From Maribellus sp. CM-23 (lineage in GTDB: Bacteria; Bacteroidota; Bacteroidia; Bacteroidales; Prolixibacteraceae), in assembly GCF_021354595.1 (NCBI RefSeq), contig NZ_JADWYJ010000002.1:850638-914637 (forward strand): a stretch of 64,000 bases of DNA. The letters run 5' to 3'. The notes under the pieces are model-generated. The model was not told where the DNA came from. It was given only the letters and a program-made list of their open reading frames with translations, and did no database searches. Each line of letters begins with the position of its first letter. The stretch's first letter is position 1. A program made the translations under genes and the position numbers. Of this stretch, positions 26,741 through 35,914 are shown piece after piece.

Positions 26741-27363
26741 ATGATCAATTTTCAGTCATTTTCAACCAACAATAATGAATTAGAATCGGCTAAAACAGAC
26801 TACCCGGTAACGATTGAAAACGGAACCGGGCCAAAATTGGCAGCAGAAGGAGCAAAACATTTATTTATTCTGGCCGGCCAATCGAATATGGAGAAATTAA
26901 ATCCGGGTTCCGATTTTACTCCGGCTGTTGGCAATGAATTCGGTTTCGAAAATATTATTGTTGTGAAATTTGCAGTTGGTGGCACGCCCATACGGCGTCG
27001 GTACCGCGACGGGATAAAACCAAAAAATGCACAAACATCTGAAAACAAAGCAGATAAGCATCAGCTATTGAAAAGGAAAGGTGACCTTTACGACAGTTTA
27101 ATTACACGTGTAAATGCTGCTATTGAAGGGCACAAGCCATCGGTTCGGTTACTTTTGCTTGGATGCAAGGAGAACGCGATGCACGACTGAATTATGAATC
27201 AGCATATGAGCAAAGTATAAAAGGTCTTTATGGTCAGGTATCAACTGATTTGGGAAGAACAGATGTAAATTTCATTATTGGTCGCCTAAGCAACTGGGAT
27301 CTTAAAAAAGATTATCCGGGCTGGGATAAGATCCGCGAAATACAAGTCAACAAAATCAAGTGA
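26741..27363 (+). pseudogene. Broken SGNH/SASA-family carbohydrate esterase
   Basis: The first frame (26741-27190) holds the start of the sialate O-acetylesterase-like (SASA) domain: FILAGQSNME with the catalytic Ser about residue 48, then VVKFAVGGTPIRRR. Around 27135-27165 the match continues in another frame as VTFAWMQGERDARLNYESAYEQSIKGLYGQ and runs to the stop at 27361-27363, so a one-base-type frameshift splits the gene. The C-terminal part with the family's catalytic His is missing. The 5' end also lacks a proper signal peptide: a hydrophobic stretch (ISFISVLITMINFQSFS) precedes the ATG in frame, but without a start codon. It is probably a dead deacetylase of the PUL. Confidence 0.75.
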
Positions 27364-27374
27364 ACTACGAACAA

Positions 27375-27407
27375 AAAACGCAGTAAGTCAAAAACTTACT
27401 GCGTTTT
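27375..27407. terminator. Bidirectional terminator between the PUL end and dnaK
   Basis: A perfect 14-bp stem (27375-27388 with 27394-27407) with a five-base loop; both arms end in A/T runs, so it can terminate the PUL operon (plus) and dnaK (minus). Confidence 0.88.
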
Positions 27408-27439
27408 ACTAATTATTGATTATCCTTAATAATCGTACC

Positions 27440-29359
27440 CTATTTCACTTCTTCAAAATCCACATCGGTTACTTCACCGTCGTTTTTCGGCTGGCTTTGT
27501 GCACCTCCGTCAGCCTGAGGACCTGCCTGAGGACCGCCTTGTTGTCCGCCCTGCGCCTGAGAAGCATTGTACATTTCCTGCGAAGCGGCCTGGAAAACTG
27601 TATTCAGTTCGTTCATGGCAGCATCAATGGCAGCAAGGTCTTTACTGGCATGCGCTTCTTTCAGTTTTTTCAGTGCATCCTCGATCGGCTGTTTTTTATC
27701 GGCCGGAATTTTATCACCGTATTCTTTCAGCTGCTTTTCAGTCTGGAAAATCAAGCTGTCAGCCTGGTTAACTTTGTCAGCTGTTTCTTTCGCCGTTTTG
27801 TCAGCTTCTGCATTGGCTTCAGCTTCAGCTTTCATTCTCTTGATCTCGTCGTCGCTCAAGCCAGAGGAAGCCTCAATACGAATCGACTGCGATTTTCCGG
27901 TAGCTTTGTCTTTTGCGTTTACATGCAAAATACCGTTGGCATCAATGTCGAAAGTAACTTCAATTTGCGGGATACCACGTGGTGACGGCGGAATGCCATC
28001 GAGGTGGAATCTTCCGATTGTTTTGTTACCTGAAGCGATTGGACGTTCGCCCTGCAGCACATGAATTTCAACCGAAGGCTGGTTATCGGCAGCTGTAGTA
28101 AAGGTTTCCGATTTCTTGGTCGGAATCGTAGTGTTGGCTTCAATCAATTTGGTCATTACACCACCCATGGTTTCAATACCCAACGAAAGCGGAGTAACAT
28201 CGAGCAGCAACACGTCTTTTACTTCACCGGTTAAAACACCACCCTGAATGGCAGCACCTACAGCTACTACCTCATCCGGGTTAACACCTTTTGAAGGCTC
28301 TTTTCCGAAGAATTCTTTTACCTTGGTTTGAATGGCCGGAATACGTGTTGAACCTCCTACCAGGATTACTTCGTCAATTTCGCTTGCCGAGATACCTGCA
28401 TTTTTCAACGATTTGCGGCAAGGCTCGATAATAGCATTTATCAGGCTGTCAGCCAACTGCTCGAATTTTGCACGGGTCAAGGTTTTTACCAGGTGTTTTG
28501 GAATACCGTTTACGGGCATAATGTATGGCAGGTTGATCTCAGTCTGAGAAGAACTTGACAATTCGATTTTTGCTTTCTCAGCAGCTTCTTTCAAACGTTG
28601 TAAAGCCATTGGGTCTTTGCGCAAATCAATACCTTCTTCGCTGTTGAATTCTGCTGCCAGCCAGTCGATAATTACCTGGTCGAAATCGTCACCTCCCAAG
28701 TGAGTATCACCATCGGTTGATTTTACTTCGAACACACCGTCACCCAATTCCAGAATAGAAATATCGAAAGTACCGCCACCAAGGTCGAATACCGCGATTT
28801 TCATGTCTTTGTGCATTTTATCAAGACCATAAGCCAACGATGCAGCTGTAGGTTCGTTGATGATACGACGCACTTTTAAACCTGCAATCTCACCGGCTTC
28901 TTTGGTAGCCTGACGCTGAGAGTCGTTAAAATAAGCTGGCACAGTAATTACAGCTTCTGTCACTTCTTGCCCGAGGTAATCTTCAGCCGTTTTCTTCATT
29001 TTCTGAAGAACCATGGCCGAAATTTCCTGCGGAGAATATTTCCGGTCGTCAATTTGAACACGCGGAGTATTATTGTCGCCTTTTACCACCTGGTAAGGCA
29101 TACGCGAAACTTCTTTTGTTACACGATCGAAAGTTTCACCCATAAAACGTTTGATCGAAAAGATCGTTTTAGTTGGGTTGGTAATTGCCTGACGTTTCGC
29201 AGGATCACCTACTTTACGCTCTCCGTTTTCTACGAAAGCTACAATTGAAGGAGTCGTACGTTTTCCCTCGCTGTTGGGGATTACTACGGGTTCGTTTCCT
29301 TCCATTACAGAAACACAAGAGTTTGTGGTTCCTAAGTCAATTCCGATTATTTTTCCCAT
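27440..29359 (-). CDS. dnaK: Hsp70 chaperone DnaK
   Basis: A 639-residue ATP-dependent chaperone of normal length. N-terminal ATPase domain ([46 protein letters not shown]), the linker [15 protein letters not shown], the substrate-binding domain (about 390-500) and a helical lid ending in a Gly/Gln-rich tail with the terminal DVDFEEVK motif. No dnaJ or grpE adjoins it, which is usual in Bacteroidota. The 185-bp upstream region contains a nested inverted repeat (29485-29517) but no recognisable CIRCE element. Confidence 0.98.
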   Translation of the reverse strand: MGKIIGIDLGTTNSCVSVMEGNEPVVIPNSEGKRTTPSIVAFVENGERKVGDPAKRQAITNPTKTIFSIKRFMGETFDRVTKEVSRMPYQVVKGDNNTPRVQIDDRKYSPQEISAMVLQKMKKTAEDYLGQEVTEAVITVPAYFNDSQRQATKEAGEIAGLKVRRIINEPTAASLAYGLDKMHKDMKIAVFDLGGGTFDISILELGDGVFEVKSTDGDTHLGGDDFDQVIIDWLAAEFNSEEGIDLRKDPMALQRLKEAAEKAKIELSSSSQTEINLPYIMPVNGIPKHLVKTLTRAKFEQLADSLINAIIEPCRKSLKNAGISASEIDEVILVGGSTRIPAIQTKVKEFFGKEPSKGVNPDEVVAVGAAIQGGVLTGEVKDVLLLDVTPLSLGIETMGGVMTKLIEANTTIPTKKSETFTTAADNQPSVEIHVLQGERPIASGNKTIGRFHLDGIPPSPRGIPQIEVTFDIDANGILHVNAKDKATGKSQSIRIEASSGLSDDEIKRMKAEAEANAEADKTAKETADKVNQADSLIFQTEKQLKEYGDKIPADKKQPIEDALKKLKEAHASKDLAAIDAAMNELNTVFQAASQEMYNASQAQGGQQGGPQAGPQADGGAQSQPKNDGEVTDVDFEEVK

Positions 29360-29484
29360 TGTTATATGTTTTAATTTTTATTGTTCTGAAAATTTTACGG
29401 TTCAGAATAATCAATCATTGTGCCATTGGGAAATCGGGAAAATTAGACGCAAAACTGACACATATTTACTTTTGAAAGAACTTT

Positions 29485-29517
29485 ATTCTGTCAAAGGCGG
29501 TGACAAAACGACAGAAT
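29485..29517. promoter_or_regulatory. Nested inverted repeat upstream of dnaK
   Basis: Outer arms ATTCTGTC (29485-29492) and GACAGAAT (29510-29517) are perfect complements 17 bp apart. Inside, TGTCA (29489-29493) and TGACA (29501-29505) form another inverted pair sharing the left arm. It lies about 130 bp before the dnaK ATG and is a candidate heat-shock operator; no known Bacteroidota consensus was matched. Confidence 0.35.
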
Positions 29518-29544
29518 CCGGAAACTGATTCGGTGAAACAGGGT

Positions 29545-30903
29545 TTAAAAAATGGCATAATTTAAAGTCAAATTATAACGAAGACGATTCGTTTCTGCGT
29601 GCCCCCATTTGCTATTGAATATACCCGCATAATCATTATTAAGTGTCAATAGTCCTTCTAATCTCAGCCTTTCCGAGATATAATAGTAGGCATTCAATGA
29701 AAACCGACACCTAAAACTGTATCTATCCTTATCGAATATTTTATCTTCGTTAAAACTTTGATTTAGCAAATTAAAACTACTGCTTAAACGCAAAAATGTT
29801 CGGGTATTGGGATAAAACCCCAGAGCTCCGGCTACATACGTTGCAGACAAATAATGTTTTTGCGGAAAGTTGGAAAGATTCTGCAATTCGTTGGTGTAAA
29901 TATGCTGTACTCCGATATAGTAATCAGCCTGCCATTTTAGAGAAAGAGGGTTAAATGAAGAAAAATTCACATCATATGTCATCGTAAAATCTTCTTCAAT
30001 CCGGTCAACATCGTTAGGCTCGGAGTTAAAATCCATTTCGGCATACGAATATCCGGGAGTAATGTTTAAACTCATTCGGTTACCGCTTTCCCGCGGCTGC
30101 AAATCGCCGTATCTCCACATGTCAAGTAACCCGTTGAAATATCTTACATCCGATACATCAACCACTCCCTGAGTTTTTAAAAGTGAATCAACCGCCGTCA
30201 AATCAGACTCCATTTTTCTACGGCTATCAAAAAAACGTTCATTTTTTAACTGCGATATCAAAGCGGCAAGTTTGTACAGTTCATTTTCGTTCAAATTCTT
30301 TTTTGTGAGTCCTCTTTTGTTCAACTCCTCAAGAATAAGCACTGCATGTCGAAAATCCTGAACTTGTTCAATCCTTCCCTTCCCTATCCCAAAAGTGAAT
30401 GATTCTGCAGTCGATAAATACTTATTATCATAATTGTCCTGAGTGTGATCAGCATACGAAAATTGAACAGCAGGTACTCCACGCACAAACCAATTCGCGT
30501 CATTCAGAAAATAATTCAAATCATATCTCCCTGAAAAATCAATTTTAAATGTACCGTTATCATATCCATCTGATCCGGTAGCTTTACGTTCTGAAAGCCC
30601 ATAACTGGACGAAAACAGAACATGAGAAGATGACTGTATTTTAGTTGAGTTTTTGTAAAAAGTATAGAGCAAATTAGCTTTTCCGCTAACAGTATTATCC
30701 CGGGAGCGGGAAGTGTCCTTCAGAAATTCATTGTCGTTTAAAATGTATACGTGCTGGAAGTCCCCGTTTGAATCGAAATAAAAATCGAGCTGATGCCGCT
30801 TCATTTCAGGCAATTTGTATTTCGACAGATCAAAGTTTTCGTACTGGGCAAAAGCAAATTGAAAGGCAAAGAAAGTTGCGGCTAAAAGGAGTAACTTTTT
30901 CAT
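29545..30903 (-). CDS. Predicted outer-membrane beta-barrel protein with a helical insert (paralogue 1)
   Basis: The 452-residue product is read from the ATG at 30901-30903, which begins a clear Sec signal (MKKLLLLAATFFAFQFAFAQ); an upstream in-frame start would add 18 non-signal residues. Alternating hydrophobic/aromatic strands and the C-terminal RYNLTLNYAIF indicate an outer-membrane barrel. A helical segment in the middle (about GIGKGRIEQVQDFRHAVLILEELNKRG ... ALISQLKNERFFDSRRKMESDL) resembles the same region of the protein at 32167-33519 (GIGRLSPMNHLMAAHFLLE ... VIAQMKNDRDFKEGHDTEKEM). The family is not recognised; the two genes are probably diverged paralogues. No enzymatic motif is seen. 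Confidence 0.75.
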   Translation of the reverse strand: MKKLLLLAATFFAFQFAFAQYENFDLSKYKLPEMKRHQLDFYFDSNGDFQHVYILNDNEFLKDTSRSRDNTVSGKANLLYTFYKNSTKIQSSSHVLFSSSYGLSERKATGSDGYDNGTFKIDFSGRYDLNYFLNDANWFVRGVPAVQFSYADHTQDNYDNKYLSTAESFTFGIGKGRIEQVQDFRHAVLILEELNKRGLTKKNLNENELYKLAALISQLKNERFFDSRRKMESDLTAVDSLLKTQGVVDVSDVRYFNGLLDMWRYGDLQPRESGNRMSLNITPGYSYAEMDFNSEPNDVDRIEEDFTMTYDVNFSSFNPLSLKWQADYYIGVQHIYTNELQNLSNFPQKHYLSATYVAGALGFYPNTRTFLRLSSSFNLLNQSFNEDKIFDKDRYSFRCRFSLNAYYYISERLRLEGLLTLNNDYAGIFNSKWGHAETNRLRYNLTLNYAIF

Positions 30904-31060
30904 GACATTAGTTTTATTGATTTGTTTCGAAAGCTCAAATTTTATGCCATTGAACAAAATGTAGAATCCTTCTAATATAGCCTCTTACGGCTGAAACCTA
31001 GTACAATAAGCATGAAGTATAAAAAACTTTTCTAATTTTAGCGCAATAATCACAATAATT

Positions 31061-32170
31061 ATGACAACTAAACCATTAAGAACTGAACCTGAAAAGAGAT
31101 TGCAATCATTGGATGCACTCCGCGGTTTCGATATGTTTTGGATAACCGGCGGCGGTTACCTGGCAACCGTTATAGCTCAAATGACCGGCGCCGAATGGCT
31201 CGGAAACCAGATGCACCACGTTGAATGGGCCGGGTTTCGTTTCGAAGACCTGATCTTCCCGCTTTTTATGTTTATTGCCGGTGTGGCAGTTCCCTTCTCC
31301 GTAGGGAGTAAACTGGAAAAAAATGTTCCGAAACGAAGGTTGTTTATCAAAATATTTAACCGGCTACTTCTTCTGATTGTATTGGGAATCCTTTACAACG
31401 GAGTTTTCAAAAACGGTTTTACTGACGGAAGAATTGCCAGCGTTTTAGGACAAATTGGTATCGGTTATTTCTTTGCCGCACTGATTTATTTGTACTTCCC
31501 GGCTTTAAAAAGTAGAATTTTTTGGTTGGCTGGTATCCTGGTAGGTTTTGGTGTCATTCAACTTTTGATCCCTGTTCCCGGAGTGGGTGCCGGCGTGCTT
31601 ACTCCCGAAGGTTGTATCAACGGGTACATCGACCGCCTGTTTTTGCCCGGACGCCTGTATGGCGGAGTGTACGACCCCGAAGGCATTCTTTGCAGCCTCT
31701 CAGCTACCGGAGTAACCTTAATGGGAACCATTGCCGGAAACATCCTTCGGTATAAAAAAACAAGCGACTGGCAAAAAATCGGCTACCTGACAGCTACCGG
31801 TGTCAGCCTGATCGTTCTTGCACTTGCATTTTCAACCTTCTACCCGATCATCAAAAAGTGCTGGACTTCTACCTTTAACATGATGGCGGGCGGAATCAGT
31901 TTTATCCTGATGGCCTTGTTCTTTTTGATTATCGACCATTGGAAATTCAGGGGTTGGGCCTTTTATTTCAAAGTAATTGGGATGAACTCGATCTTTGTGT
32001 ACCTGTTCACCCGGATCATCGACACTCAAAATCTCACCCAGTTTTTTGTGGGCTGGCTTATTAAACCAATGGGCGAAGCAAGTGCCCTGGCGCTGGCCAT
32101 ATCAACATTGACTGTTATTTGGCTGCTGCTTTATTATATGTACAAAAGAAAAATCTTTTTACGCGTTTAA
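31061..32170 (+). CDS. DUF5009/HGSNAT-type membrane acyltransferase
   Basis: A 369-residue protein with about 9-10 membrane helices. The N-terminal LQSLDALRGFDMFWITGG and the helix pair HVEWAGFRFEDLIFPLFMFIAGVAVPFS mark the family related to heparan-alpha-glucosaminide N-acetyltransferase (the conserved His of HHVEW is the likely catalytic residue). Such proteins acetylate amino sugars across the membrane; bacterial substrates are mostly unknown. It is transcribed between two related outer-membrane protein genes on the opposite strand and overlaps the end of the right-hand one by 4 bp. Confidence 0.85.
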   Translation: MTTKPLRTEPEKRLQSLDALRGFDMFWITGGGYLATVIAQMTGAEWLGNQMHHVEWAGFRFEDLIFPLFMFIAGVAVPFSVGSKLEKNVPKRRLFIKIFNRLLLLIVLGILYNGVFKNGFTDGRIASVLGQIGIGYFFAALIYLYFPALKSRIFWLAGILVGFGVIQLLIPVPGVGAGVLTPEGCINGYIDRLFLPGRLYGGVYDPEGILCSLSATGVTLMGTIAGNILRYKKTSDWQKIGYLTATGVSLIVLALAFSTFYPIIKKCWTSTFNMMAGGISFILMALFFLIIDHWKFRGWAFYFKVIGMNSIFVYLFTRIIDTQNLTQFFVGWLIKPMGEASALALAISTLTVIWLLLYYMYKRKIFLRV

Positions 32171-33519
32171 TAAGAACTTCGGTAAATACCCAGGCTAAAC
32201 TCGGGACCGGACACCATAAATTGCTCGCCGTCGGCTATGCGCCACGAAAAGTCGAGCCGGATACGCGATTTGGAACTAAGTTGGGAGAAATACCCCACGT
32301 AAGGAACAAAATTATGGCTTAGCGTGCCCAGGTCTTTGAAACCGTTCAGGTCGATGCCGGGAACGTATTTCACGCCAAAATTAAACCGGCTTCTGAGTTG
32401 GGAGTAATAACTCCAGCCCAGGTCAATTTCGGCCGTCATCCAGTCGCGGTAAGAATTCTGAAATACCGGATGTAAACCGTCTTCAGAATTTGTCACCTTT
32501 TCATCTGGCTTTTTATACCGGTTGTAGGTAAGCCCGGCGCTAAAATTACGGTTCCAGTTCACGTTTTTGTAGCGGGCATCTTCGTATTGAATGTATCCGC
32601 CCCAGATAAAATCAGGTTCCTGGTTAAAATATTTAAAGAACGGTCCCATTTCAAACCGTTTTCCTTCGTAGCGCGGATCAAACTCGGCATACGGCCAGTC
32701 GGCAAGCATGGCATCGGCTGGCTCCAGAAGAAATTTCCCGTTCAGGAATTGATTGAGCGCAGCCATTTCTTTTTCAGTATCATGGCCTTCTTTAAAATCG
32801 CGGTCGTTTTTCATTTGCGCAATTACCTGGGCAAACTGGGCAATTTCATAATCCGAGAATATTCTTCCCGGGTAATATTTTTCCAGCAAAAAATGGGCAG
32901 CCATCAGGTGGTTCATTGGGCTTAACCGCCCGATTCCGAAACCTCCCCGTGCCTGAAAACCGTAACGAAGACGATCCTCTGTCTGCGTTCTGTCAATGTC
33001 CGTTACGACGCCCAGCGAATCAATGCTTGTTCCGTCAAGGCTCTGCCGGTACACTTCGTACCGTCCCCAGCCCGAAAATTCAAAAGCCGTATAATTTTTG
33101 GCATCGTAATAATAACGGTACCGGTAATTTAAGTTGGCAGAACTTCTTAACCCATATAAATACTGATCGGCTTTCAGGTTACTTACCTTCGAGCTGTCAA
33201 TCCAGTTTCCATAGGCTCCGAAAGGTCCGAGATCAAACGAAAAATTTAACTCGTCCTGCCGGTAATCCTGGATATTCCAGAAAGTATTCTCAATTCTATA
33301 GCCACCGTTCAAAGAAGTCTGGTCTTCAAAAAAACGAGAAACATCTGTCCGCAACTCTTCCCGCTCTTTTCCCAACTGAAAAATCCACCCGGCATTTACT
33401 TCCCGCTTTTTAAACGATACTACTTCCCTATTGATATCCTGTGCTGACATATGAAAGGAAGAAAGAAGGAACGCGACGATGGTCAGTATGCTTAAACGTT
33501 GACTGTATGGATTTTTCAT
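32167..33519 (-). CDS. Predicted outer-membrane beta-barrel protein with a helical insert (paralogue 2)
   Basis: A 450-residue protein with a Sec signal (about 1-26, ending HMSAQ), many barrel-like strands (AFEFSGWGRYEVY, DFIWGGYIQYEDAR, AEIDLGWSYYSQLRSRFNFGVKY) and a C-terminal SRIRLDFSWRIAD...FSLGIYRSSY. The central helical insert aligns with that of the 29545-30903 protein around G-GIGR, AHFLLE and IAQMKNDRDF. Function unknown; a transporter or porin with a plug-like insert is one possibility. Its end overlaps the convergent DUF5009 gene by 4 bp. Confidence 0.72.
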   Translation of the reverse strand: MKNPYSQRLSILTIVAFLLSSFHMSAQDINREVVSFKKREVNAGWIFQLGKEREELRTDVSRFFEDQTSLNGGYRIENTFWNIQDYRQDELNFSFDLGPFGAYGNWIDSSKVSNLKADQYLYGLRSSANLNYRYRYYYDAKNYTAFEFSGWGRYEVYRQSLDGTSIDSLGVVTDIDRTQTEDRLRYGFQARGGFGIGRLSPMNHLMAAHFLLEKYYPGRIFSDYEIAQFAQVIAQMKNDRDFKEGHDTEKEMAALNQFLNGKFLLEPADAMLADWPYAEFDPRYEGKRFEMGPFFKYFNQEPDFIWGGYIQYEDARYKNVNWNRNFSAGLTYNRYKKPDEKVTNSEDGLHPVFQNSYRDWMTAEIDLGWSYYSQLRSRFNFGVKYVPGIDLNGFKDLGTLSHNFVPYVGYFSQLSSKSRIRLDFSWRIADGEQFMVSGPEFSLGIYRSSY

Positions 33520-33636
33520 TGTTTGTTATTCATGTTGTAAGTAGCGCAAAGAAAATAAACCTTGCTGAAATTATTACTACCCGGCGGTTAATAAACGTTA
33601 ACACAAAATGATTCAGTTACGATAAAATCCACGACT

Positions 33637-33668
33637 TTTGTCCAACACAAAAGCTTTGTCTAATTTTG
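33637..33668 (+). promoter_or_regulatory. panB promoter
   Basis: TTTG (33637-33640) and TAATTTTG (33661-33668) are separated by exactly 20 bp, a full match to the Bacteroidota consensus. Transcription would start near 33674, leaving a leader of about 20 bases before the ATG at 33694. This rules out the TTG at 33679 as the main start. Confidence 0.75.
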
Positions 33669-33693
33669 TATCCTAATTTTGAAAGAAACAAAT

Positions 33694-34509
33694 ATGTCAG
33701 TACATAACGAAATACGCAGAGTAACCACCCATCGCCTTTCTGAAATGAAACTGCGCGGTGAAAAAATTGCCATGTTGACAGCCTATGATTACAGCATGGC
33801 TCAACTGGTGGATGAAGCAGGAATTGACATTATTTTGGTAGGCGATTCAGCTTCCAACGTAATGGCCGGACATACCACCACCCTTCCGATTACCCTGAAC
33901 GAAATGATTTATCACGGTGCATCAGTCGTCAGGGCGGTAAACCGGGCACTGGTGGTAGTTGATCTTCCGTTTGGGACGTACCAGGGAAATTCCCGCGAAG
34001 CCCTGCATTCGGCCATCCGTATCATGAAGGAAACAGCTGCTGATGCGGTAAAACTGGAAGGTGGCGAAGAAGTGCTGGAATCGGTAAAACGTATTTTGTC
34101 GGCTGGAATACCTGTAATGGGACACCTTGGTTTGATGCCCCAGTCTATCCACAAATTCGGAACCTATACTGTAAGAGCCAAAGAAGAAGCCGAAGCGGAA
34201 AAACTGTTGAAAGACTCAAAGCTTTTGGAAGAAGCCGGTTGCTTTGGTATTGTACTGGAAAAAATTCCGGCGTCGCTCGGAGAGCAGGTGGCCAGGGAAG
34301 TAAGAATTCCGGTTATTGGTATTGGTGCCGGTGGCGGCGTTGACGGACAGGTACTGGTTTTGCATGACATGCTGGGAATTACGCAGCAGTTTTCTCCCCG
34401 TTTTTTAAGGCGCTACCACAACCTGGCAGCTGAAATCAAAGGTGCCGTAGGGAATTATATCAACGATGTAAAATCAACCGATTTCCCGAGCGAAAAAGAA
34501 CAGTATTAG
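33694..34509 (+). CDS. panB: 3-methyl-2-oxobutanoate hydroxymethyltransferase
   Basis: A 271-residue enzyme from ATG 33694 (chosen because the promoter places the transcription start only ~20 bases upstream). PanB adds a hydroxymethyl group from methylene-tetrahydrofolate to alpha-ketoisovalerate, the first committed step to pantothenate and coenzyme A. Visible motifs: [37 protein letters not shown] (Mg2+-binding Asp), [16 protein letters not shown], and [25 protein letters not shown]. Other pan genes are not nearby. Confidence 0.96.
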   Translation: MSVHNEIRRVTTHRLSEMKLRGEKIAMLTAYDYSMAQLVDEAGIDIILVGDSASNVMAGHTTTLPITLNEMIYHGASVVRAVNRALVVVDLPFGTYQGNSREALHSAIRIMKETAADAVKLEGGEEVLESVKRILSAGIPVMGHLGLMPQSIHKFGTYTVRAKEEAEAEKLLKDSKLLEEAGCFGIVLEKIPASLGEQVAREVRIPVIGIGAGGGVDGQVLVLHDMLGITQQFSPRFLRRYHNLAAEIKGAVGNYINDVKSTDFPSEKEQY

Positions 34510-34562
34510 TTCAGAGTTCAATGTTCAGAGTTTAAAGTTAAAAAAGCTCAAAGCTTGCGGCT
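34510..34562. repeat. Heptad-like intergenic repeat (TTCAGAG / TTTAAAG / GCTCAAAG)
   Basis: Between panB and the pseudouridine synthase gene, the heptamer series TTCAGAG-TTCAATG-TTCAGAG-TTTAAAG is followed by GCTCAAAGCTT and GCTCATAGCTT. A very similar series occurs at 57452-57497. No terminator or promoter was recognised inside it. Confidence 0.45.
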
Positions 34563-34576
34563 CATAGCTTCTAATC

Positions 34577-35287
34577 ATGAAAGTAATCTACGAGGACAAC
34601 CATATCATTGCGATCAACAAAGCCTGTGGCGAAGTGGTTCAAAGCGACAAAACGGGTGATGAAACGGTTATGGACCGGGTTAAACAATACCTGAAAGAGA
34701 AGTACAACAAACCGGGAAATGTTTACCTGGGGCTTCCCCACCGGCTCGACCGCCCAACCAGCGGGATTCTGATTCTGGCCAAAACCAGCAAAGTGTTGCC
34801 ACGCCTTAATAAGTTGTTCCAGACACGCGGGGAGGTAAAAAAAGTGTATTGGGCCGTGGTTGACAAGCGTCCACCAAAATACCAGGATACACTGGTTCAT
34901 TACCTCATCAAAAACCAGGAGCGCAACCGAAGCTATGCGTACACCGAACCCGTGGAAGGAGCAAAACTGGCCAAGCTTACCTACCGGCATGTAGCCAGTA
35001 TCGAGCGTTATCATTTACTGGAAGTGGAATTACAAACCGGCCGTCATCACCAAATCCGGGTACAGCTTAATCAATTGGGGCTTCATATAAAAGGTGATTT
35101 GAAATACGGTTTTCCGCGTTCGAACCAGGACAAAGGCATTCATTTACATGCCCGAAAAGCGGAACTGATGCACCCGGTAAAAAAAGAAATACTGACAATT
35201 GTTGCTGATCCGCCGGATGACCCGGTATGGAATGAGTTTATCAACCTTTTCCACGCGGGGCGATTTAGTCCAGTGCAACCGGCTTAA
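34577..35287 (+). CDS. RluA-family pseudouridine synthase
   Basis: A 236-residue catalytic domain without an S4 domain. The active-site motif is PHRLDRPTSGILILAKT, with the catalytic Asp in HRLD, and the later GRHHQIRVQLNQLGLHIKGDLKYG is the family's C-terminal signature. It isomerises uridine to pseudouridine in rRNA or tRNA; the exact site cannot be assigned. The 3' end overlaps the convergent cytidine deaminase gene by 23 bp. Confidence 0.92.
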   Translation: MKVIYEDNHIIAINKACGEVVQSDKTGDETVMDRVKQYLKEKYNKPGNVYLGLPHRLDRPTSGILILAKTSKVLPRLNKLFQTRGEVKKVYWAVVDKRPPKYQDTLVHYLIKNQERNRSYAYTEPVEGAKLAKLTYRHVASIERYHLLEVELQTGRHHQIRVQLNQLGLHIKGDLKYGFPRSNQDKGIHLHARKAELMHPVKKEILTIVADPPDDPVWNEFINLFHAGRFSPVQPA

Positions 35288-35747
35288 AAGCCAGCGGCAA
35301 AAGGCTTTCTGCTCCGTTCAATACCTGTATTCCCTTTTTTCCATCCAGGATGATTCGTATCGGGTTCTTAAAACGAAATTCCGTTTCAACCAAAACCTGG
35401 CGACAGGATCCGCAGGGCTGTGCCGGTTCTGCCAAAAAGCCATTTTTGTTTTTGGCCGTTACTGCAATCGCTTTCACTCCCACTCCCGGATAAGTTGCAT
35501 GCGCATAAAACAAAGCAACCCGCTCGGCACATAAACCATCGGTAAAATCAGCATTTTCCTGATTGTTACCCGCAATAACTTCTCCGTTCTCCAGTAATAC
35601 TGCGGCACCCACATTAAAATGAGAGTAGGGTGCATACGCATTTTCGGCAGCTTTTCGCGCTGCCTCCAGTAACTTCTGATCACTATCGGGAAGTTCCTCT
35701 GACCGGTCAAATTCCTGAACAAGAATTTTGAGTTCTTTTATCCTCAT
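35265..35747 (-). CDS. cdd: Cytidine deaminase
   Basis: A 160-residue enzyme from the ATG at 35745-35747; upstream in-frame codons would add an unlikely hydrophobic 20 residues. It deaminates cytidine/deoxycytidine to uridine/deoxyuridine in pyrimidine salvage. The zinc site is complete: CAERVA (Cys and catalytic Glu) and PCGSCRQVL (two Cys), plus the substrate loop FNVGAAVLLENGEVIAGNNQENADF. It may work with deoC in nucleoside breakdown, but the genes are far apart. Confidence 0.94.
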   Translation of the reverse strand: MRIKELKILVQEFDRSEELPDSDQKLLEAARKAAENAYAPYSHFNVGAAVLLENGEVIAGNNQENADFTDGLCAERVALFYAHATYPGVGVKAIAVTAKNKNGFLAEPAQPCGSCRQVLVETEFRFKNPIRIILDGKKGIQVLNGAESLLPLAFKPVALD

Positions 35748-35914
35748 CCTGCATATTTTGTTCAAATGTAACATTTTAAAAACAATATATGCAGCGAAAA
35801 GCCCCAAACTCCCTGTGCCGGATTAACGGACAAACAACACGCCACATAAGACATTGGAACTATCAGGATATGAAATAAAACAGTGTTTCAATCAAGGAAC
35901 CAAAACCGAAATGG

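Noticed and set aside
27416..28064. Plus-strand open frames opposite the dnaK 3' end
   Set aside because: These are shadows of dnaK, caused by its codon use; one would begin inside the terminator region.
29360..29544. CIRCE element for HrcA control of dnaK
   Set aside because: No TTAGCACTC-N9-GAGTGCTAA or near match is present; the inverted repeat there has a different sequence.
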